From Chroococcidiopsis thermalis PCC 7203 (lineage in GTDB: Bacteria; Cyanobacteriota; Cyanobacteriia; Cyanobacteriales; Chroococcidiopsidaceae), in contig NC_019695.1 of assembly GCF_000317125.1 (NCBI RefSeq), forward strand, positions 2,406,336 to 2,470,335: a stretch of 64,000 nt of DNA, read 5' to 3'. Shown piece after piece: positions 25,336-35,093 of this stretch. Made by a program: the position numbers and the translations under genes. Under the pieces are notes generated by a model. The model was not told the origin of the DNA and searched no databases. It saw only the letters and a program-made list of their open reading frames with translations. Position 1 is the stretch's first letter, and each line of letters begins with the position of its first letter.

Positions 25336-25461
25336 TTAATGCCTGCCGAACACAATACCTTTAGAAGTATTTCTGTTGGGAAGAGGGGCGAAATATGCTA
25401 ATAATCCGGCTAGCACAAAAAGTATTAAAGTAGCTACGATGGGAAATTTGTGAGGTGTCAT
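25336..25461 (-). CDS. Small single-pass membrane protein coupled to MalQ
   Basis: A 41-codon frame that starts on the last base of the MalQ stop (TAATG), the arrangement used for reinitiation. The product begins MTPHKFPIVATL, has one hydrophobic helix (about residues 8-25, IVATLILFVLAGLLAYF) and a short Pro/Asn/Gly tail ending VFGRH. I know of no family. The exact stop-start overlap and the clean membrane helix argue for a real gene, but without homologues it remains a candidate. It could regulate or anchor carbohydrate enzymes at the membrane, which is speculation. Confidence 0.5.
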   Translation of the reverse strand: MTPHKFPIVATLILFVLAGLLAYFAPLPNRNTSKGIVFGRH

Positions 25462-26990
25462 TATTTGTAGTCAGAAATTTGAAGAATAGAGGTTCGACCG
25501 TAAGTTTCAGCGATCTTTTTGAGGCGATCGCGCAACTGAGGTGTTAAATTAGACTGTTGATATCGCCAACCCCAGTTTCCTACTGCTTTACCAGGAAAAT
25601 TCATGCGAGAGTTCGTACCCAATCCCAAAATATCTTGAAGGGGGGTAATTGCGCGATCTGCAACAGAGCTTTGCGCCAAGCGAATTAAATCCCAATGAAT
25701 TTCCTCCGAACTCGTACAACCCAAATAAAACCGGACGGCTGCTCGTGCTTGTTCTGACAACTGGTTAAACCAGCCTACAGTCGTGTCATTATCGTGAGTC
25801 CCCGTGTAAACGACACAATTGTGTGAATAACTAAACGGTAAAAAGCGTTTTTCTATTTGCGTGCCGTCGCCAAAGGCAAATTGCAAAATTTTCATCCCAG
25901 GAAGTTCAAAGCGATCGCGCAACGCCTCCACCTCGGGTGTAATCGTTCCCAAATCCTCAGCAATAATCGGTAAGTGACCTAGCTTCTCGTTAAGTGCCTT
26001 AAAGAAAGCTTCTCCAGGGGCTTCAATCCATTCTCCATTCATGGCAGTGGTTTCGCCTTGTTTCACTGCCCAGAAAGCCTGGAAGCCTCGGAAGTGGTCG
26101 ATGCGAATTAAGTCTACGTAGTTAAGAATGGATCTAAAGCGTTGCAACCACCACTCGAAGTTCTCCCGCTGTAAATTTTCCCAGTTATAGACTGGGTTGC
26201 CCCACAGTTGTCCTGTAGCACTGAAGTAATCTGGTGGTGTTCCTGCCATCAGTGCTGGTTCACCTGTCGCTGGATCTAGGCAAAAATTTTCGGGATGCGC
26301 CCAGACATCAGCACTATCATGTGCTACGTAAATAGCAATATCTCCTACAATTTGAATGCTGCGTTGGTTGGCATAACGTTTTAGTTCTGACCATTGTTGA
26401 AAAAATTCAAATTGAAGATACTTATAGTAAAAAGTACCCGTACTTAACTGTTGCTGCCATTGTTCGATCGCGGCTGGCTGTCTTCTAGCGATCGCTGGCT
26501 CCCAATGATTCCAACTAGCACCTTGGTGAGCATCTTTGAGCGCCATAAACAGAGCGTAGTCATCTAGCCAGTAAGCATTGCGATCGCAAAATTCTGAAAA
26601 CTCCTGTTTTTCAAACGATGTAGCATTTGCTTCAAAGTTCGAGCAAGCTTTTCGCAGCATTGGTATTTTTGTTGAGATCGCTTGCTCAAAGTCTACAGTT
26701 TCAGCATTAAACTCAGGTAAATGAGCCAAGTGAGCTTTTTCTAATAAGCCTTTTTTCTCTAATAATTCTGGACTAATCAGCAGTGGATTTCCTGCCATTG
26801 CTGAATAAGAGGCGTAAGGAGAATTACCTTTTCCCGCAGGTCCCAATGGTAATATCTGCCATAGTTGCTGTCCGCTATCCGCTAAAAAGTCAATAAAGCG
26901 ATAAGCGTCTATACCTAAGTCTCCAATGCCAAACTGACTTGGCAAGGAAGTGGGATGCAACAAAACTCCGCTAGCTCGGCTGAAGGACAT
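25461..26990 (-). CDS. malQ: 4-alpha-glucanotransferase (amylomaltase, disproportionating enzyme)
   Basis: A 509-residue GH77 enzyme that transfers alpha-1,4-glucan segments between maltodextrins. The start SGVLLHPTSLPSQFGIGDLG, then LPLGPAGKGNSPYAS, are family signatures. Catalytic segments are RIDHFRGFQAFW (Asp nucleophile), IIAEDLGTI (Glu acid/base) and YTGTHDNDTTVGW (Asp stabiliser). Full length. It probably opens the minus arm of the carbohydrate block, with an 800-bp spacer upstream, and overlaps the small membrane protein gene downstream. It works with the GlgX-type debranching enzyme encoded about 9 kb away in recycling glycogen-derived oligosaccharides. Confidence 0.95.
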   Translation of the reverse strand: MSFSRASGVLLHPTSLPSQFGIGDLGIDAYRFIDFLADSGQQLWQILPLGPAGKGNSPYASYSAMAGNPLLISPELLEKKGLLEKAHLAHLPEFNAETVDFEQAISTKIPMLRKACSNFEANATSFEKQEFSEFCDRNAYWLDDYALFMALKDAHQGASWNHWEPAIARRQPAAIEQWQQQLSTGTFYYKYLQFEFFQQWSELKRYANQRSIQIVGDIAIYVAHDSADVWAHPENFCLDPATGEPALMAGTPPDYFSATGQLWGNPVYNWENLQRENFEWWLQRFRSILNYVDLIRIDHFRGFQAFWAVKQGETTAMNGEWIEAPGEAFFKALNEKLGHLPIIAEDLGTITPEVEALRDRFELPGMKILQFAFGDGTQIEKRFLPFSYSHNCVVYTGTHDNDTTVGWFNQLSEQARAAVRFYLGCTSSEEIHWDLIRLAQSSVADRAITPLQDILGLGTNSRMNFPGKAVGNWGWRYQQSNLTPQLRDRLKKIAETYGRTSILQISDYK

Positions 26991-27790
26991 AATTAACCTC
27001 TAGTAGAATATGTTTACTCAGTGGCAAATAGCTTTGTTTTTTGTCACCGATTGACTTAATTTTCCTCTTCGTTAAAAATTGTCAATACACTCGGCTTACA
27101 GCGTTTAATCTCGAACTTAAAAAGATTTAAAGATCGCTCATGAGAGATTCTTCTCAGTATGAAATCGCGATCTACTCTGCGAGAATACTACGCGGATGAG
27201 AGCGTTTGCGTTTAGCAAGAGTAAGCTTTGCGCGATCCCAAATCAGCTCTATGCAAGAAATCTAATGTAAGATTATCAACCAGACAGCATAGTTACAATG
27301 ATTTAAGTTTCGGGGCAAGGTTGTCTTCTTTAGATTTTATTTATAAAGTCTCTATATAGCAATCTAAATTAAATTGTGAACGTTTTCTGTTTAGAGGTGT
27401 TACATGTAGAGACGTTATATGTAACGTCTCTACACGGTTTCTATAAACAAAAAGATCTGGTTTTATAAATTTATAGTTTGGCTTTAAGTTTTATATTTAT
27501 CAACAAAAACCGTTCGAGTTAAGCGCTTAAAAATATGTGAAATCAGACTTCTTGTTTTTAGTCTTATGTAAGTTTTTTATATATTAAATCGATCTCCTAG
27601 TCAAACTAAATTTAAAATAAATGGCATTTATGATTGAATATCTTTTAGCTAGCAAGCTCGCTCAAAAATGGATAAATGAGCTAGGAGAGAAACTGTTTTA
27701 TTCGTCCTCAACCGAATAGAATGAAGTAGTGCGATCGCATATTTTGACTTAGAAAAGCTGACTTAAAACTTATTTATAGTATTTAGAGCT
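26991..27790. other. Long AT-rich spacer upstream of malQ
   Basis: About 800 bp between the lipoprotein gene and malQ, both on the minus strand. It contains the malQ promoter region, a perfect 13-bp hairpin listed separately, and one short plus-strand frame (27621-27719) that lacks a ribosome site and is not called. Nothing else is recognised. Confidence 0.45.
27405..27434. repeat. Perfect 13-bp inverted repeat, dispersed cyanobacterial type
   Basis: TGTAGAGACGTTA (27405-27417) and TAACGTCTCTACA (27422-27434) are exact complements with a 4-base loop. Sequences of the TGTAGAGACGTT type are commonly dispersed in cyanobacterial spacers. There is no T-run, so it is listed as a repeat and not as a terminator. 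Confidence 0.75.
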
Positions 27791-28825
27791 TCAGTCATTT
27801 TTCTGAGTCGTAGTAATTGCTGGTTGACGAGGACGGATATCTAACCCCTGCACGCCTAGATCTAGGCGAAAAATACCTCCTTGACCTGCTTCTGTTTCAA
27901 CACCACCAGTCACGAAAAGACTTTTTAAATTCGCTCCACCAAAAGCGCAATTACTAGTAGTCAGATTACCGCTCGCATACCGACGAATTAACTGACCGCT
28001 GGAGTTCAGTACTTCTACATGGCGCGTACCGTAGTGAGCTATATAGAGATTTCCCGCAGCATCCAAGCATAAACCATCAGGCTTGTTATCGATTTCCCCT
28101 GGTTGTTTGACTGGTAAAGCAAATACTTTTTTTTCCCCCAGCTTTCCTGGCGCTAGCACATTGTAGACAGCTACTATATTTTTATTACTTTCACTGACAA
28201 AAAGACGTTGACGATCTGGGGTGAGGACAATTCCATTTGCAAAAGCAAGTCCGCTAGCCACCTGGTTGAGTTGACTTGCGGCATTGACGTAGTAGACTGC
28301 ACCATTGGGATTCTGAGGATTTGAGTCGCCAGAGTCGGTGAAATAAAAACCTCCTTGCGGATCGACAGTGATGTCATTGGGATATATTAATGGTTTGCCG
28401 TTAAACCGATCGGCAATTATTTTTAAGGGATTGCCATTAGCATCCAACTGTAGCACCGAATTTTTGGCAGCAACAATATGAGAACCATCGGGCAGAATTT
28501 TGTGTCCGTTAACTCCTTGAACCTTAGCCCAAATTCGACTGGAGCCATCAGGCGATACAATCGTAATCGTTCCTGCTTTAGTTTGGGAAAAGTAGAAATT
28601 GCCCTGGCGATCGAAAACAATTCCCTCACTATATTTGTCACTTTGCAGGACTTTTTCTGGTGAGATAGTATGCGCTGCTGGTAATGTTTCTTGTGGAGGA
28701 GTGACTATAGAGCGATCGGACACAAGATTCACATGCTCGGACACGGTAGATGGAGTGTCTAGCTTGGTATGACTGCAAGAAACCAACACTGTAGAGCTAA
28801 ACAAGAGTGCAATTATTTTCCGCAT
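27791..28825 (-). CDS. SMP-30/gluconolactonase-like beta-propeller lipoprotein
   Basis: A 344-residue protein with a lipoprotein signal: MRKIIALLFSSTVLVSC gives a lipobox LVSC with Cys 17. The rest is a six-bladed propeller of the SMP-30/LRE/gluconolactonase type, with SEGIVFDRQGNFYFSQT, IYPNDITVDPQGGFYFTDSG, FANGIVLTPDRQRLFVSES and KPDGLCLDAAGNLYIAHYG; these Asp/Asn/Glu positions are the usual metal site. It may hydrolyse a sugar lactone in the periplasm. The next gene upstream is a glucose-dehydrogenase-like SDR, which would make such a lactone, so the two may form a short pathway (inference). Confidence 0.87.
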   Translation of the reverse strand: MRKIIALLFSSTVLVSCSHTKLDTPSTVSEHVNLVSDRSIVTPPQETLPAAHTISPEKVLQSDKYSEGIVFDRQGNFYFSQTKAGTITIVSPDGSSRIWAKVQGVNGHKILPDGSHIVAAKNSVLQLDANGNPLKIIADRFNGKPLIYPNDITVDPQGGFYFTDSGDSNPQNPNGAVYYVNAASQLNQVASGLAFANGIVLTPDRQRLFVSESNKNIVAVYNVLAPGKLGEKKVFALPVKQPGEIDNKPDGLCLDAAGNLYIAHYGTRHVEVLNSSGQLIRRYASGNLTTSNCAFGGANLKSLFVTGGVETEAGQGGIFRLDLGVQGLDIRPRQPAITTTQKND

Positions 28826-28959
28826 GGTAAAAAATGTATGTAAGATGTACTTGTTTGTGTTGTGAACCTCGCTCCGATCTACAAATTCCGTTATGCTTTA
28901 TCTAAATGCGATGGGAGCGAGGGTAAACGCGATCGCCTCTTTTGGCAATACACAGCGAT

Positions 28960-29730
28960 TTACTGCTCGTGATAGTTCCACAGCAGTCCACCATCAACAA
29001 AAAAGGTAGAACCAGTGATGTAGTCGGCATCAGATGAAGCTAAAAAAGCAACCACAGGTCCAATATCTTCTGGTTTCCCTAAACGCCCTAAAGGAATATT
29101 TTGTAATAACGCTCCTAGCTTTTGGGGGTCATTTAAAAGATTAGTATTGATGGGAGTCTCAATTGCTCCTGGGGCTACATTGTTAATTGTAATTCCCAGC
29201 GAACCTAGTTCGACTGCCAAGTTTCGCATAACCATCTTTAACCCACCCTTGCTGGCACAGTAGGGCGTGAAATGCGGAAAAGGCAGTTCTTCATGCACGG
29301 AACTAATATTGATAATTTTGCCTTTGCGTTTAGTTTCAATCAAATGTTGCACGATCGCCTGTGTAGCGAAAAACGCACCTTTTAAGTTAACATTCAGCAC
29401 TGCATCATAATTAGCTTCGGTAACGTCCCAGAAATCAGTGTTCTTACCATCAACTCCAGCATTATTCACCAAAATATCCAGTTGACCAAAATATTGAATG
29501 CTTTCAGTAACTAATCTGCGAACATCACTAACTACTCCCAAGTCTGCCTGAACGATATAACCTTTACGTCCAGTTGCTTCTACTTGTTTCAACGTAGCTT
29601 CTGCGCCTTCTGGATGAGAGCGATAGTCAATGACCACATTTGCTCCTTCCTTGGCAAGGCGGACGGCGATCGCGCTGCCAATCCCCTGACTGCTACCAGT
29701 CACGAGTGCAACTTTACCTTCAAGTTTCAT
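28960..29730 (-). CDS. SDR, glucose 1-dehydrogenase-like
   Basis: A 256-residue classical SDR. Features are TGSSQGIGSAIAVRL, the NNAGV motif, catalytic Ser in INISSVHEELPFPHFTPY, the YCASK active-site pair and the C-terminal DADYITGSTFFVDGGL. The VHEELPFP stretch is typical of glucose 1-dehydrogenases, so oxidation of glucose to gluconolactone is a reasonable guess. The start overlaps the aquaporin stop by 4 bp (ATGA), implying coupling, and a lactonase-like lipoprotein follows about 130 bp downstream. Cofactor choice cannot be fixed from sequence; ANVVIDYRS suggests NADP acceptance. Confidence 0.87.
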   Translation of the reverse strand: MKLEGKVALVTGSSQGIGSAIAVRLAKEGANVVIDYRSHPEGAEATLKQVEATGRKGYIVQADLGVVSDVRRLVTESIQYFGQLDILVNNAGVDGKNTDFWDVTEANYDAVLNVNLKGAFFATQAIVQHLIETKRKGKIINISSVHEELPFPHFTPYCASKGGLKMVMRNLAVELGSLGITINNVAPGAIETPINTNLLNDPQKLGALLQNIPLGRLGKPEDIGPVVAFLASSDADYITGSTFFVDGGLLWNYHEQ

Positions 29731-30563
29731 AACTTTCTCCTTGTTGTCCGAAAAACATCAACTTTAGTGGGGCTGCAATAACCGCAGTTAGCATGGTGAC
29801 AGGGAATGTCTGATGCGTGAAAAAGCTTGCTACAGTAGGATTTTCCAGTACCAATAATCCCCTGTCGGTACAGGAGTGCAGCTAAAGCAGCCCCAAGAGG
29901 TGGAGCAATCCAGTAAATCCATTGATCCTGCCAAATCGAAATCAGGGCAGCTGGAGCAAAAGAGCGGGCTGGATTCAGACTAGTGCCAGTCAGTGGCGAT
30001 TCGGTAGATACCAGAAAAGCAACTAGCGCCCCGGCGATCGCACCAGTCCAAGGCATAATGGACGAGTTAACTGAGATTAAAATTGTCAACATCAGCAAAA
30101 ATGTAATGCCAACTTCAATCCCAAAACCCATGACTGGCGATACTCCTTTCCCCAACAGAGTCGCACCCAGATGAACGCTGCGAGCAAAGTCAGACCATAA
30201 TACGAGTACTAAGGCAGCACCGATCGCAGCACCAATAACCTGCGCAAAAGCGTATGCTACGGCATCGCGGGTAGAGATTTTTTTCATCAGCCAGAAGCCC
30301 AAAGTGACTGAGGGATTGAGATGTCCTCCAGAGCGTTTGCCTAATGGCGAGTAAGCGATCGCCGTTCCTCCCCCAGCAAAACATAAAGCTGTGAGACATA
30401 AGCGCACATTAGGGTTGGGGATTAACTTGACGATTGGGGATTCTGGGCTAAAATTCCAGCAAACCCAAGAGAGACCGTTGAATATCATTAACATTGTGCC
30501 TACCAGTTCTGCGACGTAAGCAGGGATAGCACTGGGTCTGCTACTGGCAATCCTACGTTTCAT
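29727..30563 (-). CDS. Aquaporin/MIP family channel with variant first NPA box and Cys/His-rich tail
   Basis: A 278-residue channel with six hydrophobic segments and two half-helices. The first box reads GGHLNPSVTLGFW (NPS instead of NPA); the second is canonical, SLNPARSFAPA. The tail after RQGIIGTG contains HASDIPCHHANCGYC, a Cys/His-rich cluster unusual for MIP proteins and possibly metal- or redox-sensing. The family moves water, glycerol or other small solutes through the membrane. It lies 50 bp after a GH63-like hydrolase gene and overlaps the SDR gene, so it may serve solute balance in this carbohydrate block. Confidence 0.88.
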   Translation of the reverse strand: MKRRIASSRPSAIPAYVAELVGTMLMIFNGLSWVCWNFSPESPIVKLIPNPNVRLCLTALCFAGGGTAIAYSPLGKRSGGHLNPSVTLGFWLMKKISTRDAVAYAFAQVIGAAIGAALVLVLWSDFARSVHLGATLLGKGVSPVMGFGIEVGITFLLMLTILISVNSSIMPWTGAIAGALVAFLVSTESPLTGTSLNPARSFAPAALISIWQDQWIYWIAPPLGAALAALLYRQGIIGTGKSYCSKLFHASDIPCHHANCGYCSPTKVDVFRTTRRKL

Positions 30564-30613
30564 CTCAGGTTCCTCAACTCGTTAAGTTATAGATTGGGCA
30601 ATGCTTTCAGTCA

Positions 30614-33343
30614 CTAAACTGTTAAAGGTTGGGCTTGTGCTTCTGGGCATTTAGAGTTGCTCGTACTGCGATCGCTATATTCTCCACACTGTTGAATCAG
30701 TTTGGCGACTAATCCCGTCCAGCCAGTTTGATGACTAGCACCAATTCCCGCACCGATGTCGCCATGAAAGTATTCGTGAAACAAAATTAGGTCGTGCCAG
30801 TGAGGATCGGTTTGGAACTTTTCAATCCCACCGTAGACGGGTCGTTTGTGAGACGAATCTTCCAGAAAAATTTGCACTAGCCTTTGTGACAATTCAAATG
30901 CAACTTCCCAAAGTGTCATCATGCAACCGGAGCCAGTAGGACACTCTACTTTAAAATCATCTCCAAAGTAGTGATGGAACTTTTGCAGCGATTCAATAAT
31001 TAAGTAGTTGACGGGAAACCAAACTGGACCGCGCCAGTTAGAATTCCCGCCAAACATACTCGTGCTAGATTCTGCTGGCTCGTAGTCCACGCGATACTGA
31101 TATCCATTGGTTTCAAAAACGTAGGGATGAGACTCATGAAATTTGGAAACTGCACGAATGCCGTAGGGGCTTAAAAATTCGCTTTCATCCAAAATTCTTT
31201 TCAGAATGCGCTGGAGTTTTTCACGATAGGCGATCGCCAAAAGTCTTCTTGCCCCTACTCCAGGTGATTCCATGCAAGCAACATTTTGGCGTAGATCTGG
31301 GCGATTTCTGATAAACCATTCCATCCGCCGTTTGAAACCGGGGAGGCGCTGCAACATTTCTGGTTCCAAGGTTTGAACGGCAAATAGCGGAATGAGTCCT
31401 ACCATCGAACGTACTTTTAACGGCAACCGATCGCCATTAGGTAGATGCAATGCATCATAATAAAATCCATCAACTTCATCCCAAAGGGATATTTCCGTCT
31501 TACCAATGCCATCTATTGCATCAGCAATGTAGAGAAAATGTTCAAAAAATTTGCTGGCAATATCTTCATAGGTAGAGTCTACTTTTGCTAGTTCCAGAGC
31601 GATCGCCAGCATATTCAGGCAATACATCCCCATCCAGCTCGTGCCATCTGCTTGATTGATATGTCCACCCGTGGGAAGTTCGGCGCTTCTGTCAAAGACA
31701 CCAATATTATCTAATCCCAAAAAGCCACCCTGAAAGACGTTATTGCCTTCAGCATCTTTCCGATTCACCCACCACGTAAAATTCAGTAATAATTTTTGAA
31801 ACACCCGCTCTAGAAAATTCGTGTCGGCACGACCGTACATTTTACGTTCAATCTGATACACGCGCATGGTAGCCCAAGCGTGAACGGGCGGATTTACATC
31901 ACTAAAAGCCCATTCATAAGCTGGTAGTTGACCGTTAGGGTGCATGTACCATTCCCGCGTCAAGCGACTCAACTGACGCTTGGCAAAGTCTGGATCGATC
32001 GCCGCTAGTGGAATCACGTGAAAAGCCAAATCCCAAGCGGCAAACCAAGGATATTCCCACTTATCTGGCATCGAAAGAATGTCATCGTTAAATAGATGAA
32101 TCCACTCACGGTTTCTGCCATGCCGTCGTTCGGCTGGTGGTGACGGATTTTGGGGATCGCCCTTCAGCCACTCATGGACGACATAGTAATAATACTGTTT
32201 GCTCCATAACATACCTGCAAACGCCTGTCGCTGGACGTTGCGTTCATCTTCTGAAATGGAGAATGGACAAATTCGATGATAAAATTCATCTGCTTCCGAA
32301 AGCCGAGTTTGCAAAATTTCGTCAAATTGAGTATCAAAAGGCTGAATTAAACTCGGCGAATCGCTTAGGCGTAGCCGCACAGTTTTGGTTTCGCCTGCTC
32401 CAATTAACAATGCGTAATGAGCCGCACTTTTAGTGCCAATTCGATTTGGGTTGACTGCTGCTTTTCGACCTTCTACTATGTAATCGTTGATTCCATCTTT
32501 GACGTAGGGAGAAACATTGCTAGTTCCAAATAATTTCTCAAAGTTAGTTTCATTATTTGTAAATAGCAGTTCTGTTTCTCCGTCACAATACAGCCATCTA
32601 TCTCCCAATGTTGGATGGATAGCTTCAATAATACTGAAATCGGACTCGGATTTAACGGCTTTGAGAATCGGTTGTTCTTGGTGAGAATCCCAAGACCAAG
32701 TATTCCGAAACCAGAGTGTAGGCAATAGATGTAGAGTTTTTGCTTCCGCTCCTCTATTAATGATACTGACTTGAATCAGAATATCTTCTGGTGAATTTTT
32801 AGCATACTCAATGAAAACATCAAAGTAGCGATCGCCTGCAAATATGCCTGTGTCGAGCAGTTCATACTCTAAATCCTGACGACTTCGACGTTGATTTTCC
32901 TCAACGAGTTGCTGATAAGGGAAAGCCTGCTGAGGATATTTGTACAGGCATTTCATGTAGGAGTGCGTGGGGGTGTTATCCAAATAAAAATAATATTCTT
33001 TGACATCTTCCCCATGATTGCCTTGATTTCCCGTTAGACCAAACATTCTCTCTTTGAGAATTGCATCCTCTCCGTTCCACAAGGCGATCGCAAAACAAAG
33101 GCGTTGGTGGTTATCAGAAATTCCAGCAATTCCATCTTCTCCCCAGCGATAAGCGCGAGAACGGGCGCGATCGTGAGGAAAGTAATCCCAGGCTTCCCCA
33201 GTCGCACTATAGTCTTCTCGCACGGTTCCCCACTGTCGTTCGCTCAAATAAGGTCCCCAACGCTGCCAGTGAGCGGTGCGTGAAGCGGAGCTATCCCGAA
33301 GGGAATCGCGAACTTGTTGCAATCTTGCTTCTTCTCGGGTCAT
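30614..33343 (-). CDS. GH63/MGH1-like glycoside hydrolase (glucosidase-type)
   Basis: A 909-residue protein of the GH63-like family annotated as glucosidase or MGH1-like hydrolase. The block [18 protein letters not shown] with [20 protein letters not shown] near the N terminus is the family signature, and the central and C-terminal parts hold the alpha-barrel region with [50 protein letters not shown] and [13 protein letters not shown]. No signal peptide, so cytoplasmic. Members act on alpha-glucosides or glucosylglycerate-type solutes; the substrate here is unproven. Residues 12-21 look inserted, because they are encoded by a dispersed repeat motif listed separately. Confidence 0.87.
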   Translation of the reverse strand: MTREEARLQQVRDSLRDSSASRTAHWQRWGPYLSERQWGTVREDYSATGEAWDYFPHDRARSRAYRWGEDGIAGISDNHQRLCFAIALWNGEDAILKERMFGLTGNQGNHGEDVKEYYFYLDNTPTHSYMKCLYKYPQQAFPYQQLVEENQRRSRQDLEYELLDTGIFAGDRYFDVFIEYAKNSPEDILIQVSIINRGAEAKTLHLLPTLWFRNTWSWDSHQEQPILKAVKSESDFSIIEAIHPTLGDRWLYCDGETELLFTNNETNFEKLFGTSNVSPYVKDGINDYIVEGRKAAVNPNRIGTKSAAHYALLIGAGETKTVRLRLSDSPSLIQPFDTQFDEILQTRLSEADEFYHRICPFSISEDERNVQRQAFAGMLWSKQYYYYVVHEWLKGDPQNPSPPAERRHGRNREWIHLFNDDILSMPDKWEYPWFAAWDLAFHVIPLAAIDPDFAKRQLSRLTREWYMHPNGQLPAYEWAFSDVNPPVHAWATMRVYQIERKMYGRADTNFLERVFQKLLLNFTWWVNRKDAEGNNVFQGGFLGLDNIGVFDRSAELPTGGHINQADGTSWMGMYCLNMLAIALELAKVDSTYEDIASKFFEHFLYIADAIDGIGKTEISLWDEVDGFYYDALHLPNGDRLPLKVRSMVGLIPLFAVQTLEPEMLQRLPGFKRRMEWFIRNRPDLRQNVACMESPGVGARRLLAIAYREKLQRILKRILDESEFLSPYGIRAVSKFHESHPYVFETNGYQYRVDYEPAESSTSMFGGNSNWRGPVWFPVNYLIIESLQKFHHYFGDDFKVECPTGSGCMMTLWEVAFELSQRLVQIFLEDSSHKRPVYGGIEKFQTDPHWHDLILFHEYFHGDIGAGIGASHQTGWTGLVAKLIQQCGEYSDRSTSNSKCPEAQAQPLTV
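33285..33310. repeat. Dispersed CCCTTCGGG-type motif inside the GH63-like reading frame
   Basis: GCGGAGCTATCCCGAAGGGA and the following bases are a variant of the CCCTTCGGG repeat that also occurs at 14854-14873 in a spacer. Here it is in frame and encodes about residues 12-20 of the hydrolase (RDSLRDSSA), just before the family signature [13 protein letters not shown]. Relatives I know begin close to that signature, so this is probably a tolerated insertion. Confidence 0.5.
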
Positions 33344-33457
33344 ATCTTTCCTGCCTCAATACTAGAGTTAATATTCATTGGCTAGCGATGACAATCTAGA
33401 CGGCAACTACAGAATGCAAAACTATAGCGGTTTTCAATTGGATGCAATACATGTCTG

Positions 33458-33487
33458 GTAGGGGCGCTTTCTCGCTCGCGCCCCTAC
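33458..33487. repeat. Perfect 10-bp inverted repeat GTAGGGGCGC/GCGCCCCTAC
   Basis: The arms at 33458-33467 and 33478-33487 are exact complements around a 10-base loop, in the 180-bp spacer between the GMC oxidoreductase and GH63-like genes. The motif type is widely dispersed in cyanobacteria. It could attenuate transcription between the two genes, but it lacks a T-run. Confidence 0.6.
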
Positions 33488-33524
33488 AAATGTCATCCGC
33501 ACAATCGAGAATTGCTATCGTAAA

Positions 33525-35093
33525 CTATCCAAGATCTTCAGCAATGATTTTTTCTATATTGCGTTCTGCTAAAGCCGCAATAGTAAAGGAAGGATTTGTG
33601 ATAGCTGTATAGCCAGGAATCATGGCTCCATCCATGACATAAAGACGTTTATACCCAGCGACGCGCCCGTAGCGATCGCAGGCTTTTCCTAGTGTTGCTC
33701 CTCCTAGAGGATGCCCAGAGATGGAATTGATAAATGCTGATGTAGGCTGACTGGTAGAGGTCGTATTTTTCTCGTCAAGGATTTGAGCAGTTAACTTGAC
33801 AGCATCTAATTGAGCATTGTCTTGAGTCCAGTTCAAGCGGACAGAATCAGTAGATGCGTTATATGTAAATGTCCCTGTTTGTCGAGGTATACCTAAAGCG
33901 AGTAACTGTAGCGTACCATCAGCTGCATTTGCATCTGGAATATCCTCAAAAACAGTTGCACCAAGAGGGTTATCTAGGTGTTCCAAAACTACACATGCTG
34001 GTCCTCCCTTACCAGATACAGACGGCAATAAGTTGCTACGAGTTACAATCGCATCTCCATTACCTCCCCAATGTTTGCCAACTTCATCGTTTAATTTTGG
34101 TAATAAGCCCGTTGCTTTAGATCTAACTAAAAGCTTGGAAGTTCCAATAGAACCAGCTGCTAAAAATAAATAGCGACAGGTGAAAGACTTCTGAGCGACG
34201 ACTGCTCCTGATGTGTCAATTTGAGTACATAAAACTCTGTATCCATATTCAGGTACTTCAGTAATATCTGTAGCTAGATGTAATGTTAAAACATCTAATA
34301 ATCCAGTTTGCTCTGCCTGAAATAGGTAGTTACGATCCAGGCTATTTTTAGCCCCACTGTTAATGCCGTACCAGTGATTACCTAGAATTGCAGAAGGTAT
34401 CTTTGTTCCTTCTATTTCTTGGCGAATTATATTCCAATCTACTGCAAGATTATATGGATATGTAGCAAAGCCTGCTCTATTTCCTTGTTCGATTAATAAC
34501 CTAGCGCGATCGTAGTAAGGACTTGCCAAAATATCATCAGGAATGCTTGCGGGTTGTAGGAGCGATCGCACGCGCGGATAATAAACTGCATCCAATTCAT
34601 CATAGTCCACAACATCAGGAGAAAAAATACCGCTGAAGATTTCGCGCCTGGGTTGGTAAGTAATCGCGTTATAAACTAACGATCCACCTCCAAAGCCAGC
34701 CCCATGCAAGATATTAATTCCATTTTCCTGAGAAAAGTCTAGCACTCCTGTAAACGGATCGACGGGAACTCCATTCCATGTCGTATTACTTAACCAGGCA
34801 GCTCGACCATCTATTTGTTGAAAAGTAGCAAAAGTATTTCCATCATCTCTGATAGGCCAGCGGATTCCTCGCTCTATCATCAATGTTCTAATCCCAGCTT
34901 GTGTCAAGCGCAGAGCCGTAATCGCTCCGCCAAAACCGCTACCAAGGACTAGAGCTTCTACAGCTTCATCTGGAACATTTCGATCTTGGGCGCTCGCGCG
35001 ATAAATACTAGCTAGCGGACTTAGGGCAGCACTAGCAGAAATAAGTGCAGTAGTTTGCAGAAAGCGACGACGGCTGCGAAACCTATTCTTCAT
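33525..35093 (-). CDS. GMC-type FAD oxidoreductase, cholesterol-oxidase-like, Tat-exported
   Basis: A 522-residue flavoprotein. The N terminus RSRRRFLQTTALISASAAL is a twin-arginine signal. The FAD loop is ALVLGSGFGGAITALRL, followed by GIRTLMIERG; LHGAGFGGGSLVYNAI and the C-terminal GHPLGGATLGKACDRYG...VMDGAMIPG..ITNPSFTIAALAER match the cholesterol oxidase branch of the GMC family, with the catalytic His in GHPLGG. It probably oxidises an alcohol in the periplasm. It is the first gene of a minus-strand run whose later members are the GH63-like hydrolase, aquaporin and SDR. A sterol substrate is not implied. Confidence 0.88.
   Translation of the reverse strand: MKNRFRSRRRFLQTTALISASAALSPLASIYRASAQDRNVPDEAVEALVLGSGFGGAITALRLTQAGIRTLMIERGIRWPIRDDGNTFATFQQIDGRAAWLSNTTWNGVPVDPFTGVLDFSQENGINILHGAGFGGGSLVYNAITYQPRREIFSGIFSPDVVDYDELDAVYYPRVRSLLQPASIPDDILASPYYDRARLLIEQGNRAGFATYPYNLAVDWNIIRQEIEGTKIPSAILGNHWYGINSGAKNSLDRNYLFQAEQTGLLDVLTLHLATDITEVPEYGYRVLCTQIDTSGAVVAQKSFTCRYLFLAAGSIGTSKLLVRSKATGLLPKLNDEVGKHWGGNGDAIVTRSNLLPSVSGKGGPACVVLEHLDNPLGATVFEDIPDANAADGTLQLLALGIPRQTGTFTYNASTDSVRLNWTQDNAQLDAVKLTAQILDEKNTTSTSQPTSAFINSISGHPLGGATLGKACDRYGRVAGYKRLYVMDGAMIPGYTAITNPSFTIAALAERNIEKIIAEDLG

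Noticed and set aside
27621-27719. A 32-codon plus-strand frame in the malQ-lipoprotein spacer
   Set aside because: No ribosome site, no neighbour coupling and no membrane or signal feature; short frames are expected by chance in 800 bp.
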